Made by a program: the position numbers and the translations under genes
The notes under the pieces: generated by a model
Told to the model about the DNA's origin: nothing
What the model saw: the letters and a program-made list of their open reading frames with translations, nothing else
Databases searched by the model: none
NCBI GenBank assembly: GCA_004114245.1
Contig: QZWS01000025.1
Coordinates: 1-38,788 of the forward strand
DNA from: Zoopage sp. CT-All
Taxonomy: Eukaryota > Zoopagomycota > Zoopagomycetes > Zoopagales > Zoopagaceae
Reading direction: 5' to 3'
Length of the DNA stretch: 38,788 nucleotides
In this document: positions 9,136 to 19,777 of the stretch, piece by piece
How the letters are laid out: the number at the start of each line of letters is the position of its first letter
Numbering within the stretch: the stretch's first letter is position 1

Positions 9136-10170
9136 ATGCCCCTCCGACATGTTCTAACACCTAAGGAGCTTGCTAAGATTGATGGAATGCGGTCTATAGG
9201 TGTTTCTTATAGTGTTATTGCAGCAGTTCTTGGCCGACATCCTTCTACCATTTGCCGTGCCTGGAAGAAGATGACCATGGACATCCCTCCCCCACCACCC
9301 CTCAAACGTGGCCCAAAGCCCCAGTTCACAGAGCGTACAGTTTGGGCAGTTGTTGCAGTGTTGAGGAGGAATCGTAGAGCAACCTTGGTGCAATTGGCAG
9401 CAGGAGTGGCAGATGCCATGGGGAATGCAGCACCAAGTTCACGGACCATCCGCCGCCTCCTTAAGAACACATTATACCGCCGCCGCATTGCAATGCGCAA
9501 GCCTCTGGTATCCCAGAAGAACCAGAAAGAGCAACTTAAATTTGCTTTTTGTGAAAGAAATCGCGATTTACAAGAGCTGCGGCAAATTGTTTGGAGTGAT
9601 GAGTCAAAAATTGAGTTGAGGCCAACTGTAAGCCGCCGAGTATGGCGCACCCCATCTGAAAAGTGGCAGGATGAGTGCATTGTGAGAACATTCAAACATG
9701 GGGGAGGGGGAGTAATGGTGTGGGGATGTGCATCATGGTTTCGTCTTGGTCCTCTGGTGGTTGTCAAAGGGAGATTGGATGGACCTGCGTATACACGCCT
9801 CCTTGAAGAACATCTACTCCCATTTTTAGCTGAGGAGAAAGCAGCAGGTCGGGTACCTCTATTCCAGCAAGATAATGCACCCTGCCATGCAGCTAGGCAT
9901 ACCCAAGAGTGGTTTGCAGTCAAGGGCGTCAAGACACAAAAATGGCCAGCTCAGTCACCCGACCTTAACCCAATTGAGAAACTTTGGTGGCTCCTAAAAC
10001 GTGAAATAAGGGCACATCAGGTACAGCCAAGAGATGAGGTGGAACTTGTAGCAGCATTGCAGGAAGAATGGTCAAGGGTATCAATGTGTGAATGGCAAAA
10101 GGTAGTGGATAGCATGCCACAAAGATTGAAAGCAGTTGTGCAGGCCAAGGGGATGCAAACTAAGTATTAA
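9136..10170 (+). CDS. Tc1-family transposase, DD34E, 344 aa
   Basis: The 344-aa length is typical of Tc1 transposases. N-terminal helix-turn-helix DNA-binding regions (LTPKELAKIDGM..., then HPSTICRAWKK) are followed by a basic linker and a second HTH (NAAPSSRTIRRLLKN). The catalytic DDE core is intact: first aspartate in IVWSDESKIEL, second in LFQQDNAPCHAARH, and glutamate in SPDLNPIEKLWW, with 34 residues between the second D and the E. A GGGGVMVWGC strand is also present. The ATG at 9136 is the first in frame; the open frame upstream has only a TTG. No frameshift or stop interrupts the gene. The enzyme would cut and paste this element and any relatives sharing its termini. Confidence 0.95.
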   Translation: MPLRHVLTPKELAKIDGMRSIGVSYSVIAAVLGRHPSTICRAWKKMTMDIPPPPPLKRGPKPQFTERTVWAVVAVLRRNRRATLVQLAAGVADAMGNAAPSSRTIRRLLKNTLYRRRIAMRKPLVSQKNQKEQLKFAFCERNRDLQELRQIVWSDESKIELRPTVSRRVWRTPSEKWQDECIVRTFKHGGGGVMVWGCASWFRLGPLVVVKGRLDGPAYTRLLEEHLLPFLAEEKAAGRVPLFQQDNAPCHAARHTQEWFAVKGVKTQKWPAQSPDLNPIEKLWWLLKREIRAHQVQPRDEVELVAALQEEWSRVSMCEWQKVVDSMPQRLKAVVQAKGMQTKY

Positions 10171-10302
10171 AGTACATTAAATTAAAGCTATGGTTCTTGC
10201 AAACCAATTAATATATATATTGGCTATATTAAAAGACTTTGGCTAGGGTGCAATTAGGGGGAGTTGGGGAAGTTGGCCAGTGGGTAGGGAGAAAAAAGTT
10301 GA

Positions 10303-10332
10303 TGTTGCTTTAAATATGGACACTGGCTTGTA
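10303..10332 (-). repeat. Right terminal inverted repeat of the Tc1 element
   Basis: Thirty bases that are the exact reverse complement of 9014-9043, followed by the TA target duplication at 10333-10334. Confidence 0.93.
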
Positions 10333-10380
10333 TATCGCCTTCTCGTGTCCTTTTTTATCTTCCACTCTACACCCCTGCCA

Positions 10381-10836
10381 ATGTCGCTATCACTTTGCCT
10401 GCTGCCCGAAGTCTACGCCGTCCTGCGCCTCGCACCATCCACGCGCATGGCGCAGGTTGCTCCCATTCTGGACGCTGTTCCCGCATCCTCCGTAGTGTCC
10501 ACCGTGCGCACATTAGAGGAACTCTCTATCCTCCTTCCATCAGCACACATCTCCTCCATATCTGCTCTTGCCATCCAAGACACCAATGGTGGCGATGCAT
10601 CCGGACTGGTGCGGATTCAGGACGGATTCCGGTGCTTCCAGGTTGTTGGACCACTGGATTTCTCCCTGGTTGGAATTCTGTCGAATTTGACGACGGCACT
10701 GGCTCGGCACGCAGTGTCGGTGTTCGTGATATCAACATACGATACAGATTACGTTCTGGTACCGCATGAGGGGGTGAATATGGCAGCAGAGGCCTGGCGT
10801 GTCGAGGGTCATTGCGTGGACATGGCGGCGTTGTGA
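10381..10836 (+). CDS. Stand-alone ACT-domain protein, 151 aa
   Basis: A single exon encodes a 151-aa soluble protein. The second half (about residues 75-145) is an ACT domain of the ACT_7/CASTOR-like type: a strand FRCFQVVGPL, helix FSLVGILSNLTTALARH, then SVFVISTYDTDYVLVPHE and a closing helix AAEAWRVEGH. ACT domains bind amino acids and usually regulate an attached or partner enzyme; stand-alone proteins of this form are common in bacteria. No enzymatic domain is present, so a sensory or regulatory role is inferred; the ligand is unknown. The first half (ending LAIQDTNGGDASG) may be a second, degenerate ACT-like fold. The Tc1 element lies 48 bp upstream and may have displaced or altered the promoter. 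ATG 10381 follows an in-frame GTG only. Confidence 0.75.
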   Translation: MSLSLCLLPEVYAVLRLAPSTRMAQVAPILDAVPASSVVSTVRTLEELSILLPSAHISSISALAIQDTNGGDASGLVRIQDGFRCFQVVGPLDFSLVGILSNLTTALARHAVSVFVISTYDTDYVLVPHEGVNMAAEAWRVEGHCVDMAAL

Positions 10837-10982
10837 AGGCCTGCAGAGCAGTATGTATGCTCCAATTTTAACGCATGAATTGTAGAATTTACCCTCATTT
10901 ATGGAGCCCGTAATCCTATTCTTTGCCCTATAGCCTACTGGCTTGTGCCACGCGTCTGCACAGCAAGAGCCAATCGACTCTT

Positions 10983-13688
10983 ATGCTTCCACCACCATTG
11001 CCTGCGTCCGATATCGATGCCACCCAAGCACGCCCGCCTCCTGGTCAAGCTTGTAAAGTAATATGCCATAGGATGTGTTTGTGATTTGGCCGTCGAAACA
11101 GCCGCGGCGCTCGCGGCAACTCGCTTCTTCCAGCACGTCATCCACCTCCATCGCTGCCGGCTCACATCATCGCATCCCCTTAGACAGCAGCGTTCAAACA
11201 CATGCTGATATATTATCCGAGTATAAGCACATGTTTGGCGTCGCGCACGACGCGTACGGTGGCTTCCGGCCATTATTTGACGGCGATGAGTCCCTGGAAT
11301 GTGTCGAGATGCGCCACGATGCGTTCCTGCGCGATTGGGCTGCCGTCGAGGCCAAAATTAATGTGCCTAGCCAGTTGAATACTTGCCGTATGCATGACTA
11401 TGCTGTCTATTATAGAGGATACTGGTTGGTATACACGAGCCGATGATCCAGCAGGTGGTCGAGTTTGTGTCAACCTCATCCTGGGCGGCTTCCTCCAATG
11501 CCATCGACGCGTATTTGCTCCACCCATACCTTTACTGCGACTAATCAATACTGGGCTTGATAGCGTGCTTCCAGCTGGTGTAGTGTTCTCCGGGATGAAT
11601 GCGACGGAGCACGAGCGCGTGTTCGAACAGCTATGCTCGTCGATCGACCAGGCCGGGCATCGTGCGATATTGCTTCGATCCGCAAACATCGCAAATAATC
11701 TAAAGGCAATGCTGATAGCTGTCATTAATGGCTTCTTGGGCTCTATTCGTGCCAAGAAGCCAAGTGGGCAAGATCAAGAATTAGTCGATGGACATATTCC
11801 GGGCGCTGATGCAGACGATGCCGATGACGTGATGCTTGTCGCGGGCTACAATCCATTTGTCAGTGATGCACAGGAAGAGGTAAGCGGCGGGGTGCATTCA
11901 ATTCTTATTGCCGACAGAGTGCAAAGGACTCGATCGCATTTCAGCTGCTCCATCGCAAGGCCACAGGGAAACCACCTAATTATGATATGCGCAACCTTGA
12001 GTCGTGGTATGAGAGCGAGATTGGACCCGCAACTCCCAGCTGTATGTGTATTATCCATTGTGCTGGACTGATTCAGCTGCACAGCCCCAAGATTGGTCAT
12101 TGTTCTTCAGGACTTTGAAGGGTTCAAAGCGGACATTGTCGAGGATTTTGTCGCCATCTGTAGGCAAGAATCTCGCCATCTTCTGTCGCCGATACTCACT
12201 CTATCTAGCGAGTATCGCAGTGCTCTGCCAATCGTCGTTATCTTTGGTGCCGCGACAACGTCTGATGTCGTTTCTCAGCATCTGCATCGCTCTGCACTAG
12301 CTAGCATGCGCTTTCAGTATTATCGATTCCAACGACCAGACGAGTGTGTGGACAAACTGCTCTATCTGCTCTTTATTCAACCAAAATACGGATTCCGGCT
12401 GGCCTCCAGCACCTTCCGTTATCTCCTCGACCGGTTTTCCCTGTTTAATCTCTCTATCGTGTCTCTCGTCGAAAAGATTAAATATGCGATGATGGACTAT
12501 TACTACTCGAATCCGTTGAGCTTCCTTGCCAGTCTGGAATCGCCAGCGGATTTTGCAGACAGGTTGGATTTTGTTTCGGAGAATCATTTGATATGGATCA
12601 GGATGCAGTCTTCCTTCAAGGAGTAAGGGGTCGGTCTATTTATCGTTGCTCAAACTTTGCTAGCTACGTAGAGATGCTTGCAAATGACGAGCCAGAGTCT
12701 GCCCGCAAACTCCTTTCCGACAATGCCCATCTTTTGCAGCTTCTCCCGGACTTGCTCATGTCATGTCATCGCGATTACCATGAGCAGTATTGCATGGTCT
12801 TCCAGTTGCTACGAGCAACGCAAGACTATCTCGATCTGGCATCGCTCCGCACTTCAATACGAATGATGCATCTCCACGCCCTTAAAGGAACGCTTCGTGA
12901 GACGGAGTATTTCAAAGCCTTGCTTGCGCGCATTCGACAAATGACAACGAGCGAGCTTCGGGGGCTGTTGACGAAGTATGCAGATTTGCTTAAGGAGTGC
13001 TCGAGTCTAGCCCTCGAGTCAGACATCGTCGCTACTTTGCTGAATAATGAAAGCCAGGATGCCCTTGGCTGTGGCGTTGCAAACTTTGTTGACAGCGCCG
13101 TCAGGTAAGTCGGTCAACTTACTCGGTGACTGGCTATTGACCCCGAACCATAGCGAGCATCTGCGGAGTTACACGAAACTACCGCTCCACGAATTGGTGT
13201 ATTATTCAAACCTGCAGCTTCTTCAAAAAGTAAGCTCTGCAGCGCATGCATCTTGCCAGTCATATATTCTCCAGAACTTTCATCCCCAAGCTCGCCAATC
13301 AGTGGAAACAGCGCTTGCGGTTCCGCACCAGTATCTCGGTTGTACCTGTTGTACAGACGCATCCAACAGCAGCGTTGCTCGCTATCTTTCAGCGGAGCTT
13401 CCGGACATCAGCATAGCGTACTTGCTACACCTAGAGTGCGGCAAATATATCAATCTCCAGGATTGGTGCGATGCATTCGGGTCGGTCCTGGAGCGAGGCG
13501 GAAATATCGTCGCGCCCGAAGACATAGCGTAAGATCGAAAGAACGAGCCTCGTCTTTTGATAATAGTTTGGCATAGTGAACGATTCGTTCGATGTGTGGA
13601 GGAGCTCCAGCTGATGGGTTTTGTGAAGAAGACCCGTCGTCGCAAAGACCATGTTGTAAGATTGACTTGGTCCGCCAGCGACCACTAG
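10983..13688 (+). CDS. ORC3: Origin recognition complex subunit 3, 10 exons, about 763 aa
   Basis: ORC3 is a core subunit of the complex that marks replication origins and loads MCM helicases. Reconstructed exons: 10983-11057, 11102-11362, 11416-11510, 11564-11879, 11918-12041, 12085-12622, 12664-13104, 13154-13229, 13275-13528 and 13577-13688 (763 aa; the human protein is 711). All introns are 38-53 nt. Recognised blocks: [10 protein letters not shown] and a W...VVEFV helix; [16 protein letters not shown] (AAA+-like start); [10 protein letters not shown] (Walker-B-like); [55 protein letters not shown]; and the winged-helix tail [23 protein letters not shown]. The spacing of several blocks equals the human protein exactly once introns are removed. 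Exon 1 is the least certain; the fourth intron could end at 11926 instead of 11917. Confidence 0.92.
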
Positions 13689-13881
13689 GCCATCAATGGT
13701 CGGTGTATGGAAAAGTGTTGGCTGTACACTCCATATATCGCTCAAAGCAATGATACCGCCTTTTCCCACCAGCCGCATGTTGCCGAAGCTGCCATCGCGA
13801 CATCCAAAGCCTATCCCTTGCTTCATAGGTCCGACGCTGAGCGAGTGGTCTCTGCGGCCTTTTGGGCCGCCTAACGTTCCG

Positions 13882-16300
13882 ATGGACGCTGTCGTGGAAC
13901 AGCCAACTCCTCCGCCTGCATCGGAACGCCCAGGCAGTGCCGAGACTGCCACACAAACCACCAGCAACTCGGAAACTTGCAAGCCATTAGGCTCTGAGGA
14001 AGATGAACCACAGGCTGCGACGACGGATACTTTCTCGTGGGTTCCTAAAGCCTCGTCGCGGCGACGAGGACGGCATGCTCCTTCCGCTTATTCCCTCGCT
14101 GCTGCTGCGTCGACTGTGTCGCGCTCAGATGCAACGTCCACGCTTAGGAGACCAAGGACCCTGAGACGGACTTCGAATTCCGTTCGTATTCCACGCTCGA
14201 CATTGAAGCATGATCGTCTTCCCAAGCCCACATCTCTTCGCGAACGGGCATCAAGGAGCCTCTCGTCGGAAAGTGCACCCGTAGCTAATCCCTTGGCCGA
14301 TCCCGAAGCCGTTGTAATGGAGTCGAGCATGCTTTGGCGTATGCGCAGACAGCGAGGTTTTCAACGAGAGGAGTATGATGAATTAGATTCTGAAATGGGC
14401 TGCCCTACTGACTGGTGTCAATACTATGCTCGTCTGACCCGGTCTGGCCGTTTCTCATTATACCTTGGCGAAACCGGCAAGGAGAAATTGCGCATCCAGC
14501 TGCACCGTGATGGTAGGACACGAGTTCGATTCGTCTCGCGATTGTCCTACACCCTTTGTCTTGAAGATTACTACGAGGGTCGCGAAACTCTCTCTGACAC
14601 GAATCACGTTCCACTTTCGCGGCTGTACGAGTTTATGGCTCCCGAGAGGCAGACGACGAGTGCATGGTACCAGCATATTCGACAATCAAGCAGGTCTGCT
14701 GCAGCATCTGGAGCCAGTTCAATCCTAGTGCAACTGCCCGAGCTAGGGCTCAGAATTCAAGTGGCTTTATCCGACAAGATCACCACGATGGACGTTAGAG
14801 CAATTGTCCTTCGTGAATTGCAGGCTTCAGTGAGCAACTCATCCACTTGGGATCGGTTCTGTTCTGGCCAAGTCGCCTTGGGCTGGCAACGAGGGCGACG
14901 ACTTGAATGGTGGCCTATGCGTGATGGTGAACTCCTTGCGGAAGACCCTCGCGTGTTGCTCAAGGCAATTCTGCCACATCTATAATTATGCCGATGATTC
15001 CTAGTCTCATGCGCTTATCATGCAAACAGTATCGCACGGGCAGAATTCTGGCCAGGAAGGCATCTGTGAGGCAGGTGTATTATCCCACCTAGTCATTGCT
15101 GAATATGCGCCAGATGAATCTCTACGCAGGCTATCTATTCGCTGAAACACTCGAAGCATGTGCAACCGAAATGATTGCTTCCAAAGCAGCGCCTCGTTGC
15201 GTATTCGTCTTGGACAATCGCTTTCTCTACCGCATGTCTTCAGCCTTCTCGAGTATGTGCAGTAGCAGGGAGTGCCATGGTAGTAACTTTACATTGCAGA
15301 AGGGCCGGATTTTCAAGATCGAATTGATCAAGACTTTCTAAAAGACGCAGCGTGGGTGCTGGACTTGAGCACTGTTGACGATGTTGTTCTTGAAGCGGAG
15401 TTGCCCGAATCCTGTCCTTCGCCTTCATCGCTTGGTTCCGGCGATTCGCGTGCTATTCGACTGGCCTTAATTGATGCCGACGGCACGGTATCGCGAACCA
15501 TGCGCCTCCGGGCTTGGTCCGCTATCGATGCCAAGCACTGGCACGAGGCATTGTTGACGCGTGCCGAAGCATCAAGGAAGTATGCTGCTGCCTTGACTGA
15601 TGCCTTGCGAGCCATCTACAGCAAGGAGAATACTGCCCAAGGCCTCTCCGGCAGTTCTGCTCCCATCATCAGAGGGATGTCGGCTACATCCACACCTTGG
15701 CCGATATGTGCAGATCTTGGCTGTTCCGGAGTTGTGGTAATGACTTGCTTGATCTAACCATCGACTAACGCAAAATAGCGATCAGGCTGGCTCTTCAGAA
15801 ATTCGAGTCGCTCGCCCCACATTTTTCGCAAGCTCTGGGCAATACTGTCTTCGTCGGGACATCTCCGCTTCTTTGCACCACTGTGCACCCTGTCGAGCTA
15901 TCATCTTGGCTGCGGCCGATTAAAGCGAACGGCCCTAAATGCTTGTGGATATCGCATTTCGAAAAGAAATCAGCCTATTGACGTTGCCGGAGCATATGTT
16001 GATGGCCGGCCACGTGCTACAGCACTGCGAGCCGTACAACTAGTGCATCGGCGATATTCGCGCAGCTTGTTCACTGAAAGCAACAATCGTGACCGCGCGT
16101 TTGCCATTTGGAAGCCAGTAAGCGACCCGGGGGTGCTAGAGAAGCTGGTGCATGGCGGGAAACGCGCGGCGATTCGTGCCCATGTGTACGGCCATGGCGG
16201 AATGAGTGTCCTTCTTCTGGCGACAGACGCCATCGATGCGGCCGGGTGGGTCATGGCGCTCAAAGCGGTTGCTGAAAACGCACCGAGACGTCAAGAGTAG
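13882..16300 (+). CDS. Multi-PH-domain protein with RA-like region, 5 exons, about 740 aa
   Basis: Proposed exons are 13882-14952, 15005-15074, 15130-15252, 15300-15736 and 15779-16300. The first 140 residues are disordered, rich in S/T/R/P. A PH-like fold follows (about 173-240: QYYARLTRSGRFSLYLG...), then a possible Ras-association/ubiquitin-like stretch (about 283-357: LGLRIQVALSDK...). Exons 3-4 hold a second PH-like domain (CVFVLDNRFLYRMSSAFSK ... RLRAWSAIDAKHWHEAL). Exon 5 holds a third (RSGWLFRNSS...WAILSSSGHLRFFAPL ... AIDAAGWVMAL). Such proteins bind phosphoinositides and small GTPases at membranes; a scaffold or signalling role is inferred. An upstream in-frame ATG at 13696 lies 7 bp after the ORC3 stop and is less likely. 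Introns 1 and 2 are the least certain; the paralogue group is not identified. Confidence 0.6.
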
Positions 16301-16415
16301 CAGGTTGTTTGTTCAGCTCATAGCATAGGAAAAGCAGCGCTCTGGCGATTTGACAGCCAGCAAGCGAATCAGCAACGTGATCGTCCGATAAGCTCGAGCA
16401 TCGCTGCTATACACG

Positions 16416-17610
16416 ATGGATTCAGACGATGATTTCGTCGTCAAGCCACCGAAAAAATCTGCGACACGACGAACGGAGCGCGGTAGCGCGTCTGCGACGC
16501 AGACATCAGTCGCGTCGCTTTCGGAAACCCAGCCACGCCAGACTCCCGACGGTTCCAATGCTACGACCCTCATCGCCATTCAGGACGATGTCGCTAGTGC
16601 TTTGAATGGTGTTGCACACCAGGATGTAGACATCGACTCGGTTGGTCTGGCGGCTGACATCAACATCGAATCTGCGGATGTTGCGAATCTGCCTTCTGAA
16701 CCCCAGTTCGTCGCTCTTATTCTGGGGCGCCTTATTAATGTTTGTTACAGATATTCAAAGCCTTCAACGAAGGAAAAGTGTAGAAGCAGTTTGCCCCAGC
16801 CATCTTCCGAAGCTGGGGCATTTGGAGTACGACCAAAGCGTCGAGCCGCGTCCGAAGCCCAAGCTAGAAATGCGATATCAGCCGCGACGTTCGTACACCT
16901 GGTAGATGCATCAGAAGAGCAGCATGCAGCCTATGAGAGGAAGCCAAAACGTGCCAAGACCGAAGCAGCAACGAAGACAGTCGCCACCAAGCCGACGTCC
17001 AAGAATGCTCCTCCCAAGCTTGAGGCCAGCAGCACGTCCGCCTCACTGGACGACTTCGTGATCAATATTCCTAAAAAACCAGCAAATTTTGGCACACCAA
17101 GTTGGCTGATTTCTCTAAAAGCGATTATTGACGAGTTTAGAAACGACGCAAAACGATGGCCAATTGGCTTTGCTTTCCGCCACAAAACGGCCTGCTTCTC
17201 CACTGCGACATAAATCATTAGATGTCGCTTTTGAAAGGGAGCATAAAGAGTCGGAGACGCCCCCCAACCGTCTCCAAGCTAGTGCAGCAGTGGCTTCCGT
17301 GCCTACGGCCATCAAGCAACCAGTGGCAAATATGACTACGAAAGCAACCATTGCGCAGATTGCAAGCATGGAAGTAGCCGCCGTTATGCCGCCGCTAATG
17401 TCTTCAGTCAACTTGCACATCCCAGATGCACTTGCAGCAACGCCGATGCCGTCAAAGACTGCCCCGATCTCGATGTCAGCTTCTACACCAACGCCTATGG
17501 GTCGTCCAGCCAACGCGAACCTACTCCCGTATATTCCGATTCGCGTTGGCCTCTCTCGCCGCCAAGCTGGACGCGGCAAGCTGCATGCCTACCTAAGGCC
17601 TCCGTCCTAG
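16416..17610 (+). CDS. RAD51AP1: RAD51AP1-like protein, about 369 aa
   Basis: Three short blocks in the right order match vertebrate RAD51-associated protein 1: an acidic N-terminus (MDSDDDFVVKPPKK, compare DSDDDFV), a central basic block (RPKRRAASEAQAR, compare KRKAASKAAAQQR), and a C-terminal RAD51-binding-type motif (RVGLSRRQAGRGKLHAYLRP, compare RLGLSRLARVKPLHP). RAD51AP1 binds RAD51 and DNA and stimulates strand invasion. Everything between the blocks is low-complexity, as in the animal protein. Proposed exons are 16416-16705, 16751-17100 and 17141-17610; the 45-nt first intron is a multiple of three without a stop, so it may be retained, and the 40-nt second intron is needed to reach the conserved C-terminus. 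Another DNA-repair or chromatin protein with a similar tail is possible. Confidence 0.6.
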
Positions 17611-17833
17611 TTGATCGGCTAGGCGCTTGCTGTAGATAGTGTATTGATTCCTCTGTAATTCTACATATAGCTTGCTGACTCTTAATGGCTGCCTTGTTTT
17701 GGCACCTTTGCAGGTTGGCAGAAGCGGCGGCAAACTCAAATCTCCCAAAATTGCCTAATATTTCCACCTGCCTGCAGCCAAATTAAACATTGCGACAAGC
17801 GTCTACTGTACCTTCTTTGCCACAAGCACCACA

Positions 17834-18043
17834 ATGTCGACTCCGCCAGCCTCGCGACCAGAACAGGCGCCAGAGAAGGAAGCTGTCGATCCGTACGACG
17901 AAGGAATTGCGCGTTCGGGTTGTGCTGACGAGCATTTCAAGTTGCAAGAATGCTACTTCGCAAATCAAGACTGGCGCAAATGCCGAGTAGAGATGGAGCT
18001 CTTTCGATTGTGCTTTGCAAGGAAAGAAAAGAAGCCTGAATGA
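17834..18043 (+). CDS. COA4: Cytochrome c oxidase assembly factor COA4, 69 aa
   Basis: A short single-exon gene encodes a twin CX9C protein of the mitochondrial intermembrane space: CADEHFKLQEC and CRVEMELFRLC are the two CX9C helices. The surrounding pattern (DPYDEGIARSGC...NQDWRKC...) matches COA4/Cmc3. These proteins are imported and oxidised by Mia40 and help assemble respiratory complex IV. The length and spacing fit the family. The stop lies 43 bp from the convergent ORC6 stop. Confidence 0.9.
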   Translation: MSTPPASRPEQAPEKEAVDPYDEGIARSGCADEHFKLQECYFANQDWRKCRVEMELFRLCFARKEKKPE

Positions 18044-18086
18044 TTAAGCAGCTGTACATGTAATGTGCTTAAAAATGTCGCACTGT

Positions 18087-19742
18087 CTAGCATATTTCAA
18101 CGGGCACATTTTCCCTACTGGCCTCGTCCAAGTGGGATAGCAACGAAGTCTTCCACGCAAAAAAATTAGTGTACCGACGGGACTCTTTCCATGGAATCAT
18201 CGATATCTATCCAAACATCCACTGCCAAATTCAAACGAAGAAAGGGACATACCATCGAGCAAATTCCAGTGACGGGTTCGCGGACAGTAGCTCGAGTAGA
18301 GCGAGGCACGCCTTCTGCATCATCGACGAATTCCGCATTTTCTTTGACCTTGCGTTTTCGACCTTGATGCTCATTTTCAGTGGCAGGCTCCTTTTGGACG
18401 CGTTTTCGCTGCGGCGTGGACGGAGCATTTTGGATGCTATTTACGCCCGCTGGCTTGCGCTTGCTGGCGGGCACGGCGACAGCTCGGCCCACCCTGTGGG
18501 GGCTTGACACTCCCGTAAGCACATCCGTCACACGTCGCCTCGTCCTTGGAGTTCGTGGATCCCCATTCGCAATGGCGGGAACATCTTGCCAATAACTTCC
18601 GTCCATGTCCGTATACTTGGGCTTCCTCAGCTTGGACGACGCTGAATGGGCTCGGTCACGGCAACCTGGAGTAGCCTCGTCCGTAGTGGCCTGCATCGCA
18701 ATAACGTGGACGCCGGTGGATGAAGAGGATTTGTTTATAAACGTTGCGTGCTGTCGCGTCGGAGTGACTGGCTGCTCATCTTGGCTGTGCTCGATACACT
18801 TTGGATCATTGGAAGGTGAGTTGCCGGCATCGATCTCCTCCACATCCAGCGACAATCCTCTAGTCCGGCGGATTGAAGGGGATCGTCCCGACTTGCGGCA
18901 AATAGATTCGGCATGTGCATCCAGCTCCACGCTGCAGAGCTGATCGATCCGATCCATCAAATTGGTTACTTCCTGGGCCGATGCGACGAGCACACTCGAC
19001 TTCAAGTCTACCTTCAAGTGTCCACTGCTTGCAAGCGACACAATTTTAGCCTTATTTAGAATTCGTGACATCCCGGCACGTTTGCACAGACAAGCGAGGA
19101 CGCAGGCTGCATATACGCCAACGCGATGCTCCCATTGTACTTGCACAAGCTCGGCGATCGATATTTCATTGGCCCAGCGTTGCCGAAAAAGTGGAAGGAG
19201 TGAGATCAGCGCCGACGCGAGATTGGAGCAGCCAAAACGACCGCTGAGTCGGCGGCAGAACAATTCCAGATCGAAAGCGGCATCAGCCATCCAACTTGGG
19301 GTTGACGCTGGAGAATGTAGATCCAGCGCATTAAAGGTTCGCGTGTGATTCTTCGGAGTAGACAACACGCCTTCACATTGCAGCTCGGATGGTACAGTGT
19401 GCTCGGGAAGAAGCTGATTCAAATGTGCGAGCGACCTTTGGTACTGCGCTGGCGTAACGCTGCTCAGCTTCATGCACAGCCGTTGATCTACCGACACGCC
19501 GAGTCTGACATAGTCAATTAATTATGCAATCAGCACAGGGCGCTGCACCGTTGAGCCGCGAGCTGCACACAGGCCGCGGGAATGCTGATGGGATTCAGCG
19601 TCGAGCCCATCGACGCGCCGGATGCTTGCACTCGCATTGCGCAGTTTCTTGCTGCCGTCTCTACTCGGCTGCGAATGTCGGCGTCGTCGGGGTAAAGACG
19701 CTCGACGATTCTTGCGACGTGCCCCAATGCCGTTGAGTCCAT
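18087..19742 (-). CDS. ORC6: Origin recognition complex subunit 6, 3 exons, about 521 aa
   Basis: Exons in transcript order are 19742-19549, 19504-18253 and 18206-18087; introns are 44 and 46 nt. The N-terminal half (about residues 1-210) has the two TFIIB-like cyclin folds of ORC6: AARNCAMRVQASG...ISIPAACVQLAAQRLGVSVDQRLCMKLSSVTPAQY, then AFDLELFCRRLSGRFGC and VGVYAACVLACLCKRAGM. A long disordered S/R/K-rich middle (about 215-475) follows. The last exon restores the family's C-terminal ORC3-binding-type motif, SMIPWKESRRYTNFFAWK (compare YxxSKKYLDYLQWK in animals). Without the last splice the frame ends without this motif. The protein is about twice the human length because of the middle insert. 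ORC6 recruits Cdt1/MCM and stabilises the complex. Confidence 0.88.
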
Positions 19743-19777
19743 AACGAGCAAAGCCGGCAGTATATTTGCCCTACAGC
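19743..19777. promoter_or_regulatory. 35-bp divergent ORC6/MESH1 promoter interval
   Basis: Only 35 bp separate the two start codons, so transcripts must share a promoter or overlap. No element could be assigned in so short a stretch. If the first MESH1 exon begins further downstream the gap would be larger, but its N-terminus aligns well with the family. Confidence 0.4.

Larger units (their letters stand above)
9014..10332 (+). mobile_element. Tc1/mariner DNA transposon, apparently complete, 1319 bp
   Basis: The element begins TACAAGCCAGTGTCC at 9014 and ends with the exact complement at 10332. The outer 30 bp of both ends are identical inverted repeats (9014-9043 and 10303-10332). TA dinucleotides at 9012-9013 and 10333-10334 are the expected target duplication. 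A full-length transposase frame lies inside. Intact ends and an unbroken frame suggest a recent, possibly still mobile, insertion. The right end is only 48 bp upstream of the ACT-domain gene start. The 276 bp between the MITE and this element (8738-9013) hold nothing I can assign. Confidence 0.93.

Noticed and set aside
9207-9932. 241-codon open frame opposite the transposase
   Set aside because: It is antisense to the intact DD34E transposase.
13431-13982. 183-codon open frame on the minus strand
   Set aside because: It covers the last ORC3 exons and the start of the PH gene on the other strand; both conserved genes explain the DNA.
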